Assembly (NCBI GenBank): GCA_963422465.1
Contig: OY730172.1
Location: 2,914,001-2,978,000 of the forward strand
DNA length: 64,000 bases
Direction of reading: 5' to 3'
Origin: Lichina pygmaea
Lineage: Eukaryota > Ascomycota > Lichinomycetes > Lichinales > Lichinaceae
Shown here: positions 45,423 through 57,321 of the stretch, piece by piece
How positions within the stretch are numbered: position 1 is the stretch's first letter
Layout: every line of letters starts with the position of its first letter
Position numbers and translations under genes: made by a program
The notes under the pieces: generated by a model
What the model was told of the DNA's origin: nothing
The model's input: only the letters and a program-made list of their open reading frames with translations
Databases searched by the model: none

Positions 45423-45434
45423 TTATGAGCCCGG
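45423..45434 (+). promoter_or_regulatory. Half-tRNA(iMet)-type primer binding site of the copia relic
   Basis: TTATGAGCCCGG, one base after the LTR, is complementary to the anticodon arm of initiator tRNA-Met (around the CAT anticodon). This is the internal-fragment primer known for Drosophila copia and yeast Ty5. Confidence 0.6.
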
Positions 45435-47432
45435 AGCTGCTTCCTACCCGCTAAGAATGATCACAGTAACCAGCTGTTACTGTGCTTACGGACTACCAGG
45501 AACGCAACAAAGATGTCTCAACCAATGACGACGACGAAGGTCACCACTGTTCTGACAGGCACCGTGGATTGGGATACGTGGTACACAGTCATTAAGATAG
45601 TGGCCAAAGGGAAGCTGATTTGGGACTACATCAACCCCGAGGCCCCTGAGGATAGTCGTCTGAAGCTGATCAAGCCTGCAGAGCCTGCATTCTCAGCAAT
45701 CAACACTGATGCAGAGACGTACATTGATCTTGATGCAACAGAGCGTGAGGCATACAAGTTCATGTACCAGAAGTACAAGGCAGAATACGATGAATACAAG
45801 GTCTTGCATACAGCCATCTCTACTTACTCAGCAGAGATCATCAGATCATTGTCACCAGCTATTGTCTTATACGTCTGAAACTGCGAGGGTACACACAATG
45901 TGCTTGTTGAGCTACAGACACAATTCGCACCTACAGACAAGACATGGGAGTAGACAGTCATCACAAAGTACCAGAATCTGAAGAAGGTGCCAAGGAGCAA
46001 GAACCTTGAGATGTGGCTGCATAGCTGGGAGACTATGTACAGAGACACCATAGATCTTGGGCTGCCTGATGTTCAGAGCAACAGGGCAGTCAAGGACTTT
46101 GTACAAAGTCTACAGGACACAGATCCTGGCTTCCACACATACTGGACACACCATCTTCAACATGCCAAGGAGTATCCTTCTCTGAGGGAGGTGATCAACA
46201 AGTTCTGTACACATCTACATGAAGACCCCACATCATGAACAGTAGGGCACAGAGCCTTCTCAGCATCATTCCAGGATCAGACTGCTGGCCCGGCTGGCCA
46301 GCTGTCTGAAAAGCAAACTGAGAAGCTGGACACACCCTCAGCTGATCACACAAACAGCTTCACAAAGTGTGGGAACCAGGACTACAGGATAGAGTGCTTG
46401 TGTGGCAAGATACACTGTTTTGCAGATTGCCCTTACCTTGTGGAGTTGAAAAGGGGTCACAAATGGATTGCAGATAAGGAAATCAGTTGTACAATCCATG
46501 AGAAGATAGAACAGAGCAAGGGGCTGACACAGGCTGTTGAGAGAGCCTGTAACAGAGGGTGGAGTACGCAATCTTCTCAAGAGCCAAGCAGAGAGTGCAC
46601 CAATCAGGCAGAAGAGCCAGCAGGCATTCCTGCATTGTTCACAGTGGACATTGTTGGTGGGGCAGCATACTCAACAGATTTGACAGGCTGTACAGATTAC
46701 GTGCTCTGTGATAGCTTCATTTTGGACTGTGGAGTAACTACACATGTCTGCAACAATCATCAATGTTTTCGTACATTCACACCAGCAGCTGACAACAATC
46801 TCTACACTGGAGATCAGACTATTGCTATCTTGGGATTCAGAACTGTTGACATCACAGTCCAGCTCCCCCAAGGTCAAACAAAGACTGCTTCTCTTTCAGA
46901 CATCACATATGTCGCATCATTCCAGACAAGCACAGTGTTGTACAGATGTTTTGAGGATGTCAGAGGCCATTGGGACATGCAGAGTCATCTGCAGATGCTG
47001 ATGTACAAAACAACCCTGTACACCATCACGGAGATGTGCTACAGGCAGTATGTGATTGAGTACAACCCATTGAAGGAGGCATCAACACAAGCCTTGCCAC
47101 CACAGTACTTGGCGACAGACTTGGTGACAGACTCAGCAATGAATTCTGACCTGACACACACAACATCAACACACATGGACTTGAAGGACTGCATGCCTGA
47201 CCACATGCTCACTGACAGAACACCCACTGACAGCGCACTCACTGACAGCACACCCACTGACAGCGCACTCACAGACTGCACACCCACCAGCTGCATGACC
47301 AACAGCATGCCCACCAGCAGTGTGCCCACTGACAGCATGCCTGGCTGCACACTCACAGGCTCTGCACCCACTGGCTGCATGCTCACAGACTGCGTGCCCA
47401 GCTGTGTGCCCACTGACTGCACACCTGACTGC

Positions 47433-47751
47433 TGTCACGGTTCTGGCCCAGTTGCATATCTGGCACAAGTCACGCACCTTGCCGGGAAGTCCTATCTGCA
47501 CTGTTTGCCTGTATGCTCCGCCGTTGCCGGGAAGTCCCATCTGCACTGTTTGCCTGTTTGCTCCGCCGTTGCCTGATCTCCTGCCTATAAGAACTTCTCC
47601 TGCTCCCCCAGCTTCTTCTCTTCTTCTTTTCTCTTTTCCTTCCTCGTCTTTCGTCTTGTACATCAATCCAAGTCTCAAGTCTCAAGCCAAGTCAGGTCAA
47701 GGTTACCGAATCAGTTAGGCTCAAGTTCTGCTCTGCTATTGCCTCGTCACA
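47433..47751 (+). repeat. 5' LTR of G3 copy D, with a 45-bp tandem duplication
   Basis: 319 bp, 45 longer than the 3' LTR. The extra unit (begins gccgggaagtcc, around 47505-47572) lies in U3 upstream of the TATA at 47586. Confidence 0.9.
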
Positions 47752-47753
47752 CT

Positions 47754-47762
47754 ACGAAAGAC
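47754..47762 (+). promoter_or_regulatory. Putative self-primer binding site of G3 copy D
   Basis: ACGAAAGAC, two bases after the LTR, is complementary to GTCTTTCGT at 47646-47654, which lies 60 bases after the TATA start. Confidence 0.65.
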
Positions 47763-47931
47763 CTACCCAACCATAACACACTTCACCAAGCCACGTTCAC
47801 GTCCTTGTCATGTCTCAACAACCAGACCAAGCCATGCCAGTTGCTGGAAATGACGAGTTTCTTCGCAACATGTTTGCAGAGTTCATGCGAATTCAAGCTA
47901 CCAACACCACTCCCAAGTCCAAGTCCGAACG

Positions 47932-50900
47932 TTTTTTTTATTTTATTTTTTATTTGATTCTTACACTGGTAGTAGCTTTACAGCCATGCAGATCTTCTAG
48001 CTAATAGTGAACTCCTTCAGAAAACCTTTGAAGGGATAAAAACTGAAGGCAGGGTGTGACTACGGAATGTAACAAAAGGAATCTTGAAGTTTCTGGTAAG
48101 AGAAGAGAATCTAGGTATTGGATTGGGAATAGTGGAGTTTGAAAGCTAGATTAAACTGGTTTAGTCTTTTCAAAGACATAAACCAGTACAAGAACTTCTG
48201 TAGTAGCTCTGGGTTTGAAATAATAGTGGTGAAGTCTTGGGGATTAAAAGAGACTTGTTGTCTTTATCTTGAATAAAGAGAGCATGAAGAGGTGATATGT
48301 TTTGCAGTTTCTTCTGCTTGGCCACACACACATAGTGGGGTAGGGAAGTCAGGAACTCCAGCTCTGAAAAGAAAACTTGCCAGACCAATTCTTCCAGTCC
48401 TGATTTGCAGTAGTAGACTTGCCTCAGCTTTCTGTAACTCTTTGTAGAGCTTCAGATTGTTTTTGTGTGGCTTTTGACAGAAAGTCTGCCAGCCTGGATA
48501 GCTTCTTCTTTTCTTCTCTTCCCATTGGTCTTCCCACTCTTTAGTAAAGAGCTTTTGTAGTTCTTTCTTTGAACTAGCCTGGTTAGTAGTTATTTGACTT
48601 AACCAAGTGAATTTCCACTTAGGAGAGATAGTTGAGGATTCCTTTAAAGGTTTCTTCAAGAGAGAGGCATAGCTGGAAATAGTGGAAAAGATACTGTCAA
48701 GAAAGTATTTGAGAGGGGAGTTTTGAATAGAAGAAAGAAAACAGGCAGTGCGAAATTTAAAGTATAGGTCTAGAGGTAGAAGAAAAAGCTCACTCTCTAA
48801 TAGAAAAGAAGGAGTGGCTTTGAAGGCACCCCCAATAAGTCTTAGGCATCTGTTTTGAAATGAAACAAGAGAAGAGATATTGGAGGATTTTCTTAGAGGG
48901 TTAAACCAGATCCCCACTGCATAGCTCAGTAGAGATCTCAGTATAGCAGTGTACACCAGACGTGATGTGTGAACTGGAAAGCCCCAAGTAGAATAGGAAG
49001 TTCTAGAAAGAGAAGAGAGTGCTTTCTGTGCTTTTTGAAGAATAATCCTCTGGTGTTTGTGCCAGTGGAGCTTTGCATCTAGGTACACTCCAAGTACTCG
49101 CACTTCTTCTTTTGGTTTGAGAATCACATTCCCCAGTCTGAGCTTGAGCTGAAGATTGTCTGATCTTCTTCTGGAAAAATGAAGTATTTCATATTTCTCA
49201 GGTGAGAAGACTATTCCATGTCTTGCAGCCCAGGATAGACATTTGTGGTGTGTGTTCTTTAACTTCAGAAGGTTACTTTTCAAGGAGTGACCAAAAGCAA
49301 GCAGATTTGTATCATCTGCAAACCCCAGGGCAGATACACCAGAAGAGGGAGTATGCACAGTCTCATGCAATTCAGAAATGTAGAATAGAAAAAGAATAGG
49401 GGATAATGGAGAACCTTGAGGAACTCCACAATGAATAGGAATAGAATAAGACTCAGAATCATCAAAGACAAGAGTGGTAGAGCGCTTATCACAGAAGGAG
49501 TAGATCCAGGAAGCTAGCCAGGCAGGTATTCTTTTTCTTTTCAGAATTTGCTGTAGTATCTTGGGGAGAACTCTGTCATAGGCTCCTGAGATATCCAGTG
49601 AGAGTAGGGATGCAACCATGCCTTCCTTCCAGACTTTTTCCACTTGGGAGGTTAGAAGGAAAAGTGCTGCTTCTGTGGATCTTCCTTTCCTAAAGCCCAT
49701 CTGGATATCTGGCAATAGTCCAGCTTCTTCTGCTATCTTGCTTAGTCTGGCTGCAGCAATAGCTTCCATCAGCTTGCCTGTTGTGTTTAGCAGAGCTATA
49801 GGGCGCCAGGCTTTAGCTTGATTGTAGGTTCCCTTGCCAGGTTTCCTCAAGCAGACTGTTTTTGCACTCTTAAATCTTTCAGGGAAGTACTCCAGTTTCC
49901 AGCATGTTGAAGTCAGAATAGCTAGAGCTTGGCAGAACCTAGGCCCCAGAGCTCTCAGAAATCCATTTGGCAGCTTATCTCTCCCTCCTGCTGTGAAAGG
50001 TTTCTTCTTGGCCAGAATTTGCTCCACTTCTTCACATGTTACCTCCTGGGAGAGCTGTATCTCAGAGATAGTCTGGGAGCTTTCTGAGCCTGGTTCTGGA
50101 ACTAGAGCTTTTGGAAAGAACTGTTCTGAGAAGGCTTTGGTCTTTTCCTCAAAGGTTTTGGCTATTCCTTCTTGTGTTTCCAGGTCAGGAACCAGAGGAA
50201 GATCAGGAGTCTTGTTGGCTTTGGACTTTCCCCACTTTGCAAGCTTCCAGAACTTTGAAGAGCTGGCCAGCTCATGGATTTGGTGTCTGAAAGTGTTCTG
50301 TTTTCCATCTCTGACTGCCTTTTTCTTGAGCTTAGTTGCTTGCTCAAGTTCCTCTTGACTTGCTTGCCTTTTTTGCACTTTTCTTCTTACTCTTCTTTCC
50401 TCTTTAACCTTGTTTTGGATCTCTTGATTCCACCAGGGAACTGAGTGGCCAGATTGCTTCTGGAGCTGTGTGGATTTGCTTGCTATTTCTTGGAGAAAGT
50501 TGTCAAGATACTCCAAGTACTCATCCACTTCATATTTGTCTTGGAAGTGGAAGGGCAGGTGTAGCTTCTCACACTCTACTCTTGCAAGGTTTGAGTCCAG
50601 TGTTCTCCAGTTTCTTTCTGGTTTCCAGATTTTCCTTGGAGGATCCAGGTCCAGGCAGGTTAGTACAGGTCTGTGGTCAGACCCATGAAAGAACTGAAGA
50701 GCCACTTTGGAGAAAATCAGAGAGTTAGAAAGAGAAGAAGAAATAAAAGACAGATCAATAGCAGAACATGGTTTTTCAGAAAGAGATCTTGCTCTGGTAG
50801 GGGTGAAAGGTGCAATAGCTAAATCCAGATTTAAATCTTTCATTAGGTCTTGAAACTTGTTTGCAGTCTCAGAGTACAGTCTTCTTTTCTTTGACCAGTC

Positions 50901-51319
50901 TGGGTGGTGAAGATTTGAGTCTGTGAGAAGAATATATTGTCCTTGTTCTTGTAAAGCATTTTGGAGTAAACAGAGAAGAGCTTCTGATGCCTCTGTGTAG
51001 TTTTCTTGACTTGATGGGGTGAAGTAGAGATTTTGTACTCAAAGAGAAGTAGGAGAGTTTTCCAAGTAGATTTCAAGAGAAACAAAGTCTTTATTCCAGA
51101 GGGTAGGATGAAGAGAAGAGAGTTTCAGATTTTTATTAATAAGAAAAAGTGTTCTGCCAATCTCTGAACAGTAGAGAGGAAGAAAGGAAGAGAAAACAGT
51201 TGAAGTGCTTGTTTCTAGGTGAGGGTTTTTCCAGGGCTCTTGAAGTGCAATAATGTCCACCTCTTGGAGAGCTGAGGTTGCTAGCAGTAGCTCTTGGACT
51301 GATTGGCTTTTTTGCACAT
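47932..51319 (-). mobile_element. Tad-like LINE, copy D, nearly complete second ORF
   Basis: 3.4-kb minus-strand insertion in gag of G3 copy D, with a 13-bp duplication CCAAGTCCGAACG (47919-47931, 51320-51332) and an A-rich tail (T-rich at 47932-47960). It encodes an endonuclease domain (DIIALQEPW near its start and SDHRPVLT later), reverse transcriptase with FADD at 49311-49322, and a C-terminal CVCG...H...C zinc-like motif about 48330-48280. Two point changes stand out: TGA at 51039-51041 inside the endonuclease, and TAA at 48264-48266 that shortens the C-terminus against copy A. No RNase H region is visible. It is 5' truncated a few codons into the endonuclease. The frame from 51038 to 48267 is otherwise open, so the copy is young. 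Confidence 0.92.
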
Positions 51320-54300
51320 CCAAGTCCGAACGTACTGCTGACCCAGAGATCTTCAGTGGTGATGGCGGAAACATGGAAATCACGCATGAGAAGCTTGAGA
51401 GCTTCATCATGTCACTGTCACTCAAGATGACACTCAACGCTGACTGGTACCCCACGGAAACATCGCAGATTGCGTACATCTTTTCACGCACGACTGGCAC
51501 TGCGCAGTCCTACATCTCAGCTAAGATCACAGCTGGCCAGTATATTGACTGGCACAACATTGTCCAAGATCTCTGGAACACCTTCTCTGACCCAGACCCA
51601 GAGTTCCTAGCTCAGAGGAAGCTCATCACCTTGTGTCAGGCCAACCATTCCTTTGCTGAGTTCTTCACAGAGTTCAATCAGTATACTCCACACACAGGCT
51701 TCAACAACAAGGTCTTGAAGTGCCATCTTCGATGTGCTGTCTCTGAAGAGCTTGCCAAGCAGCTTGTCAGCATCAACCTCAAGGACATCAGCTATCAGAA
51801 GCTTGTTGAGGAATGCCAGCTGCAGGACAACCAGTTGTGTGCCACTTCTGCCAACTCTCGCTGTCCACGTCAAGCACCTCTCACCCAAGCCTCAGTTCCA
51901 CGGTCAGGGTTCATCAAGCCAGCCTTCACACCACAGCCACCAAGTCCTACCATAGATCTCAGCCACTCTAAGCTGACGCCAGAAGAGTGAGAACATCACT
52001 GAAGCAAAGGCCTCTGCTTCTACTGTGGGAACCAAGGTCATGTCTCAACCTTCTGTCCAGTGAAAAGCATGCCTGTTGTTGCCACCACCACAACCACCAC
52101 CAAGTCTGCCACTGTTGAGACTACTCCAGAGTCGGAAAACAAGTAGTCCTTGGTTATTGTCATGCCCAAGAACATGAAAAGGATCTCCATGTTGGCTATC
52201 TGTCTCCAGACCAGCAGTTAGACAGCAAGTGCTTGTTTCTTCCTTGTATCCTAGATGGGAAATTCAAGTGCAATACTCTCATCAACTCTGGCTGTTCAGC
52301 ATTTGGCTGCATTGGTGCTTCCTTTGCGCAATCCCTTCACCAAGAACCTCTCCCCTACCCACGCACATTGCGATCATTTGATGGCAAGATGTCACAAACC
52401 ACACACCTCGCCAAGACAATCATGACCACAGCACATAGTGTGCACCAGGAGGAAGTCTCTCTCTTTGTGTCTTCTGGCCTTCACTATGATGTGATTCTGG
52501 GGATGCCATGGCTCCAGAAGCACAGGCCACACATTGATTAGACAAACACCTCAATCATGTTCAAGTCAGATCACTTCTGATCCACATGCCTCAAGTCAAA
52601 CAATAGCTATCCAATCTCTTTGGATCTTGAAGCCAAGATGTCTGCTGGAAAGCCTCAGGATCCCAAGCCCCCTTCTGCCACGCCAATCCCCATCAATACT
52701 GCCACATTTTCTCTCCTTGCTGCCAAGCTAGATCACCAGGTGTTCAGTGTTTCTCTGAGAGACATTGAGCAGGTGTTGAAGCCAAAGAAGTGTGTGGATC
52801 CTGCCACACTTCTCCCTGCTCAGTACCACAAGTTCCTGGACGTCTTCAGCAAGGATGACGCTGACAAGCTTCCTTCTCTACACCCAGGAGTTGACCACAA
52901 GATCAAGATGGAACCAGGAACCCAGGCACCCTCTGGACCTCTGTACAGCATGAGCAGAGAAGAACTTGAAGTTCTCAAGAAGTACCTGACAGAGAACCTG
53001 AACAAGGACTTCATTCGAGCATCTTCATCACCTGCTACTGCACCAGTCCTCTTTGTCAAGAAGCCAGGAGGTGGATTGTGTTTCTGTGTAGACTACAGAG
53101 CACTCAACACCATCACCATCAAGAACTGTTACCCCCTGCCACTGATCCGGGAGATGTTGGACCAGCTTTGCAAAGCTGTTTGGTACACCAAGCTTGACAT
53201 TCTTGGTGCCTTCAACTGTATCTGGATGAAGGAAGGTGAAGAATAGAAGACTGCGTTCCGCACACGCTCAGGCCTCTACGAATACCTTGTCATGCCCTTT
53301 AGTCTTGCCAATACTCCAAGCACATTCCAGAACTACATCAATAATGTTTTGGGACCTGACATCGTTGATGTCTTTGGCACTGCCTATGTGGATGACATCC
53401 TTATCTACAGTCAGACACTCAAGGAACACCAGAAGCATGTCAAGCTTGTTCTCAGTTGACTACAAGATGTAAGCCTTCAAGTTGACATCTCCAAGTATGA
53501 CTTTGAACTGCATCAAGTCAAGTACCTTGGCCTCATCATTCAGTCTGCCACTAAAGACAGCCAACCCAGATCTGTGAGCATAGACCCAGCCAAGACTGAC
53601 ACCATCAAGGAGTGGAAGCCTGCTGCCAGTCTCAAGAAAGTGCAGAGCTTCATTACCTTTGCAAACTTCTACCGCCAGTTCATCAAAGACTTTGCCAAGC
53701 TTGCATCCCTGCTCACAGCTCTGACCAAGAAGAATGTTGCCTTTAAGTGGGAAACCCCAGAGCAGCACTTGTTTGAAAGTATCAAGAAGGTGTTCAGCAC
53801 TGCACCCATCCTGCAGCACTTTGATCTGGAGAAGGAGTGTGTTGTTAAGACTGACACTTCTGACTATGTCTCTGGTGCTGTCCTGTCACAGCCAGACCAT
53901 GAAGGAGTTCTACGCTCTGTTGCCTTCTTGTCACACCACCACCTGCCAGCAGAATGCAACTACGAGATCTACGACAAGGAGTTGCTGGCAATTGTCTGTG
54001 CCTTTGAAGAATAGTGAGCAGAGCTTGAAGGATCTCCAGAACCTGTCAAGGTGATCTCTGATCATAAGAACTTGGAGTACTTCATGTTGTCAAAACACCT
54101 TTCCCACTGTCAAGCCTGTTGGAGCAAGTTCTTGTCACACTTCAATTTCAAGATCAGCTACCGTCCAGGCAGTCAGTGCAAGGCTGATGCCCTCACTCAA
54201 CATTCCCAAGACCTCCTGTCAGATAGTGATCTCTGTCAAGACTTCATGGAGTAAGTTGTCCTCAAGCCCAAGAATCTTGCACATTCAGAGGTTCAAGTCA

Positions 54301-55907
54301 AGCCCATCCAGATCCTAAGATATTCAGAAGCTGCACCAGTTAACACTGAACCTGATGCTACACCTCTTTCAGATGTCATCCAAGCTACCTATAATAACCT
54401 TGCTGAAGGTGATCCAGTGGCAACAGTGTCACAGATGCTAAGGGATGGTGTCAGGCACAGTCGAGAAGTGTCTCTCTCAGACTGCAGCTTGGAAAATAAC
54501 TGTCTCTTCTACAAGAACTGACTCTGGATCCCTGAGAACAATGAGCTACACCTACGCCTGTTCCAAGAAGCCCATGACCAAGCAATGGCTGGCCACACTG
54601 AGATTGCCAAGACCCACAATCTTCTGTCTTGTTGGTACTATTGGCCAAAGATGGTGAACATCATACGGTAGTACATCAGGAATTGTCATGTCTACTCTCA
54701 AGCAAAGCCTGCCTGTGATCACCAAGAAGAGCTGCTGTCTCTTCCCGTGCCTCAGCAATGTTGGCAGGATCTGGCTATGGATTTCATTACTGACTTACCC
54801 AAGTCAAGAGATGCCTGCTTCCCTGGTGCCAAGCACATCTGGGTCATCACTGACTATCTCACCAAAGAACACCACTTTGTGCCATGTGCTGAGATGACAA
54901 CCTCACATCTTGTCTGGATGTTCATCCAGTTTTTTGTCTGTACCCATGGCTTGCCCAGGAGCATTATCTCAAACAGAGGAGGTCAGTTTGTCAGCTCATT
55001 CTGGAAAGTACTCTGTGCCCATCTTGACGTCATGCTACAGCTATCCTCAGGACACCACCCAGAGACAGATGGTCAGACAGAACAAGAGAATCAGGAGCTT
55101 GAATGCTACCTGAGATCCTATGTCAACTATCTCCAAGATGACTGGGTCCAATGGCTTCCTCTGGCAGAGTTCACAGAGAACAACTCCCAGTCTGATTCCT
55201 CTGGCATGTCACTGTTCTTTGCCAACAAAGGGTTCCATCCACGGCTCAGCATCACACCCACGAGTGAAGCCTGCAACCAAGATGCTATGGAAATCTCTGG
55301 AGAAATGACGCAGATTCTGGAACAGTTGCAAGCTGAACTCCGACTATCCCAGGAAGCTCAAGCTCACGCCGGCAATTTGCATCCAGTCCTGTCACTGTCC
55401 TATCAAACTGGAGATCTTGTTTGGCTGAATACCAAGAACATCAGGACACGCCGCCCATGCAAAAAGCTTGACGACAAGTGGATTAGACTATTCAAGGTGT
55501 TGAAGACAGTCAGAAGCCGTGCCTGCCATCTGGAGCTTCCACACACTCTCAAGATCTACTCTGTCTTTCACGTTTCCCTTCTACGTCTGACACCTGCTAA
55601 TCCTATCCCTGGCCAATCAAATAAACACCCTGGCCCTGTCATTGGTCAAGACACAGATGAAGAGTTCCAGGTTAAAGAAATCCTTGACTCCAAGCCAGCA
55701 ACGTCTTGACAGAAGTTCAAGTACCTGGTCAAATAGTCTGGATGGCCAATTGAAGATGCCACTGAAGAGCCTATTGAGCATCTTGACAATACCAAAGACG
55801 CCATCTACAACTTCCATGAGAAATACCCAAGGAAGCCACAGCCACGGAACTACACCCACGAGCGGCCTGAGGCTCACAGGAGTTCGCCATGTGAAGGAGG
55901 GGGGTAA

Positions 55908-56181
55908 TGTCACGGTTCTGGCCCAGTTGCATATCTGGCACAAGTCACGCACCTTGCCGGGAAGTCCTATCTGCACTGTTTGCCTGTTTGCTCCGCCGTT
56001 GCCTGATCCCCTGCCTATAAGAACTTCTCCTGCTCCCCCAGCTTCTTCTCTTCTTCTTTTCTCTTTTCCTTCCTCGTCTTTCGTCTTGTACATCAATCGA
56101 AGTCTCAAGTCTCAAGCCAAGTCAGGTCAAGGTTACCGAATCAGTTAGGCTCGAGTTCTGCTCTGCCATTGCCTTGTCACA
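55908..56181 (+). repeat. 3' LTR of G3 copy D
   Basis: 274 bp, preceded by a purine tract and followed by duplication ACTGC and the resumed minisatellite. Confidence 0.92.
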
Positions 56182-56787
56182 ACTGCATGCTCACTGACTG
56201 CACACCTGACTGCATGCCTGACTGCATGCCTGACAGCACACCCACCAGCTGTGCACCCACCAGCTGCATGCCCACCAGCTGCGCACCCACCAACAGCATG
56301 CCCACTGGCAGTGTGCCCACTGACAGCATGCCCACAGACTGCATGCCCACCAGCTGCGTGCCTGGCAGTGCACTCACCAACAGCACACCCACCAGCAGTG
56401 TGCCCACCAGCTGCGCACCCACCAGCTCCGTGCCCACCGGCTGCATGCTCACAGACTGCGTGCCTGGCTGTGTGCTCACAGGCTCTGCACCCACCAGCTG
56501 CGCACTCACAGACTGCGCGCCTGGCTGCGTGCCCACCAACTGCACACCTGACTGCGTGCTCACCAACTGCGTGCCTGACTGCGTGCCTGACTGCATGCCT
56601 GACAGCACACCCACCAGCTGCACACCCACCAGCTGCACACCCACCAGCTGCGTGCCCGGCAGCGCACTCACCAGCTCCACACCTGACTGCACGCCTGACT
56701 GCATGCTCATTGACTTTGTGCCCGGCTGCGCACCCACCGGCTGCGCACCCACCAACTGTGTGCCCACCAGCTGCGCACCCGGCAGTG

Positions 56788-57061
56788 TGTGACGAGGCAA
56801 TGGCAGAGCAGAACTCGAGCCTAACTGATCCAGTAACCTTGACCTGACTTGGCTTGAGACTTGAGACTTGGATTGATGTACAAGACGAAAGACAAGGAAG
56901 GAAGAAAAAGAGAAAAGAAGAGAAGAAGCTGGGGGAGCAGGAGAAGTTCCTATAGGCAGGGGATCAGGCAACGGCGGAGCAAACAGGCAACAGTGCAGAT
57001 GGAACTTCCCGGCAAGGTGCGTGACTTGTGCCAGATATGCAACTGGGCCAGAACCGTGACA
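56788..57061 (-). repeat. Solo LTR of family G3 inside the copia minisatellite
   Basis: 274 bp, flanked by CAGTG at 56783-56787 and 57062-57066. It is in the opposite orientation to copy D only 600 bases away. Confidence 0.92.
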
Positions 57062-57321
57062 CAGTGCACCCACTGACTGCGTACTCACTGGCTGCGCACC
57101 CACTGACTCCACGCCCACCGGCTGCGCACTCACAGACTGTGCACCCACCAGCTGCGCATCCAGCTGTGTGCCCACCAGCTGTGCACCACCAGCTCCGCAC
57201 CCACCGGCTGCGCACTCACAGACTGTGCACCTGACTGCGTGCTCACCGGCTCTGCACCTGACTGCGCACCCACCTGACAGCACGCCTGACTGCTGCGCAG
57301 CTCACTTGAACTGGGGGGGTG

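Larger units (their letters stand above)
47433..56181 (+). mobile_element. Ty3/Gypsy chromodomain retrotransposon, family G3, copy D (fossil), hosting a LINE
   Basis: Element inside the copia minisatellite with duplication ACTGC (47428-47432, 56182-56186). 5' LTR 47433-47751, 3' LTR 55908-56181. Parts: primer site 47754-47762; gag from ATG 47810, split by LINE D at 47932-51319; CCHC knuckle about 52010-52050; protease about 52230-52540; reverse transcriptase about 52800-53540 with YVDD at 53385-53396; RNase H about 53650-54200; integrase about 54480-55350; chromodomain about 55640-55790; purine tract ggaggggggtaa. It is broken, with roughly ten interruptions besides the LINE. LTRs differ at about 5 of 274 sites (about 2%), so it is intermediate in age among the G3 copies. 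Confidence 0.92.
47184..57300 (+). repeat. 15-base minisatellite coding Pro-Thr-Ser-Cys-like steps, in three pieces
   Basis: Pieces 47184-47432, 56182-56787 and 57062-57300 are one array of about 1.1 kb. It is split by G3 copy D (duplication ACTGC) and a solo LTR (CAGTG). Units resemble gcacccaccagctgc and encode x-P-T/D-S/D-C steps. The array runs in the frame of the preceding protease region at its start. Because units read openly on both strands, long artificial frames appear here. Confidence 0.85.

Noticed and set aside
46398-47576. A 392-codon plus-strand frame ending in the G3 LTR as a host gene
   Set aside because: It is the copia protease region followed by minisatellite and the start of an LTR, not one host protein.
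56177-57283. A 368-codon minus-strand frame across the copia minisatellite and a solo LTR
   Set aside because: 15-base repeats without stops open several frames on both strands; composition is only the repeat plus LTR sequence.
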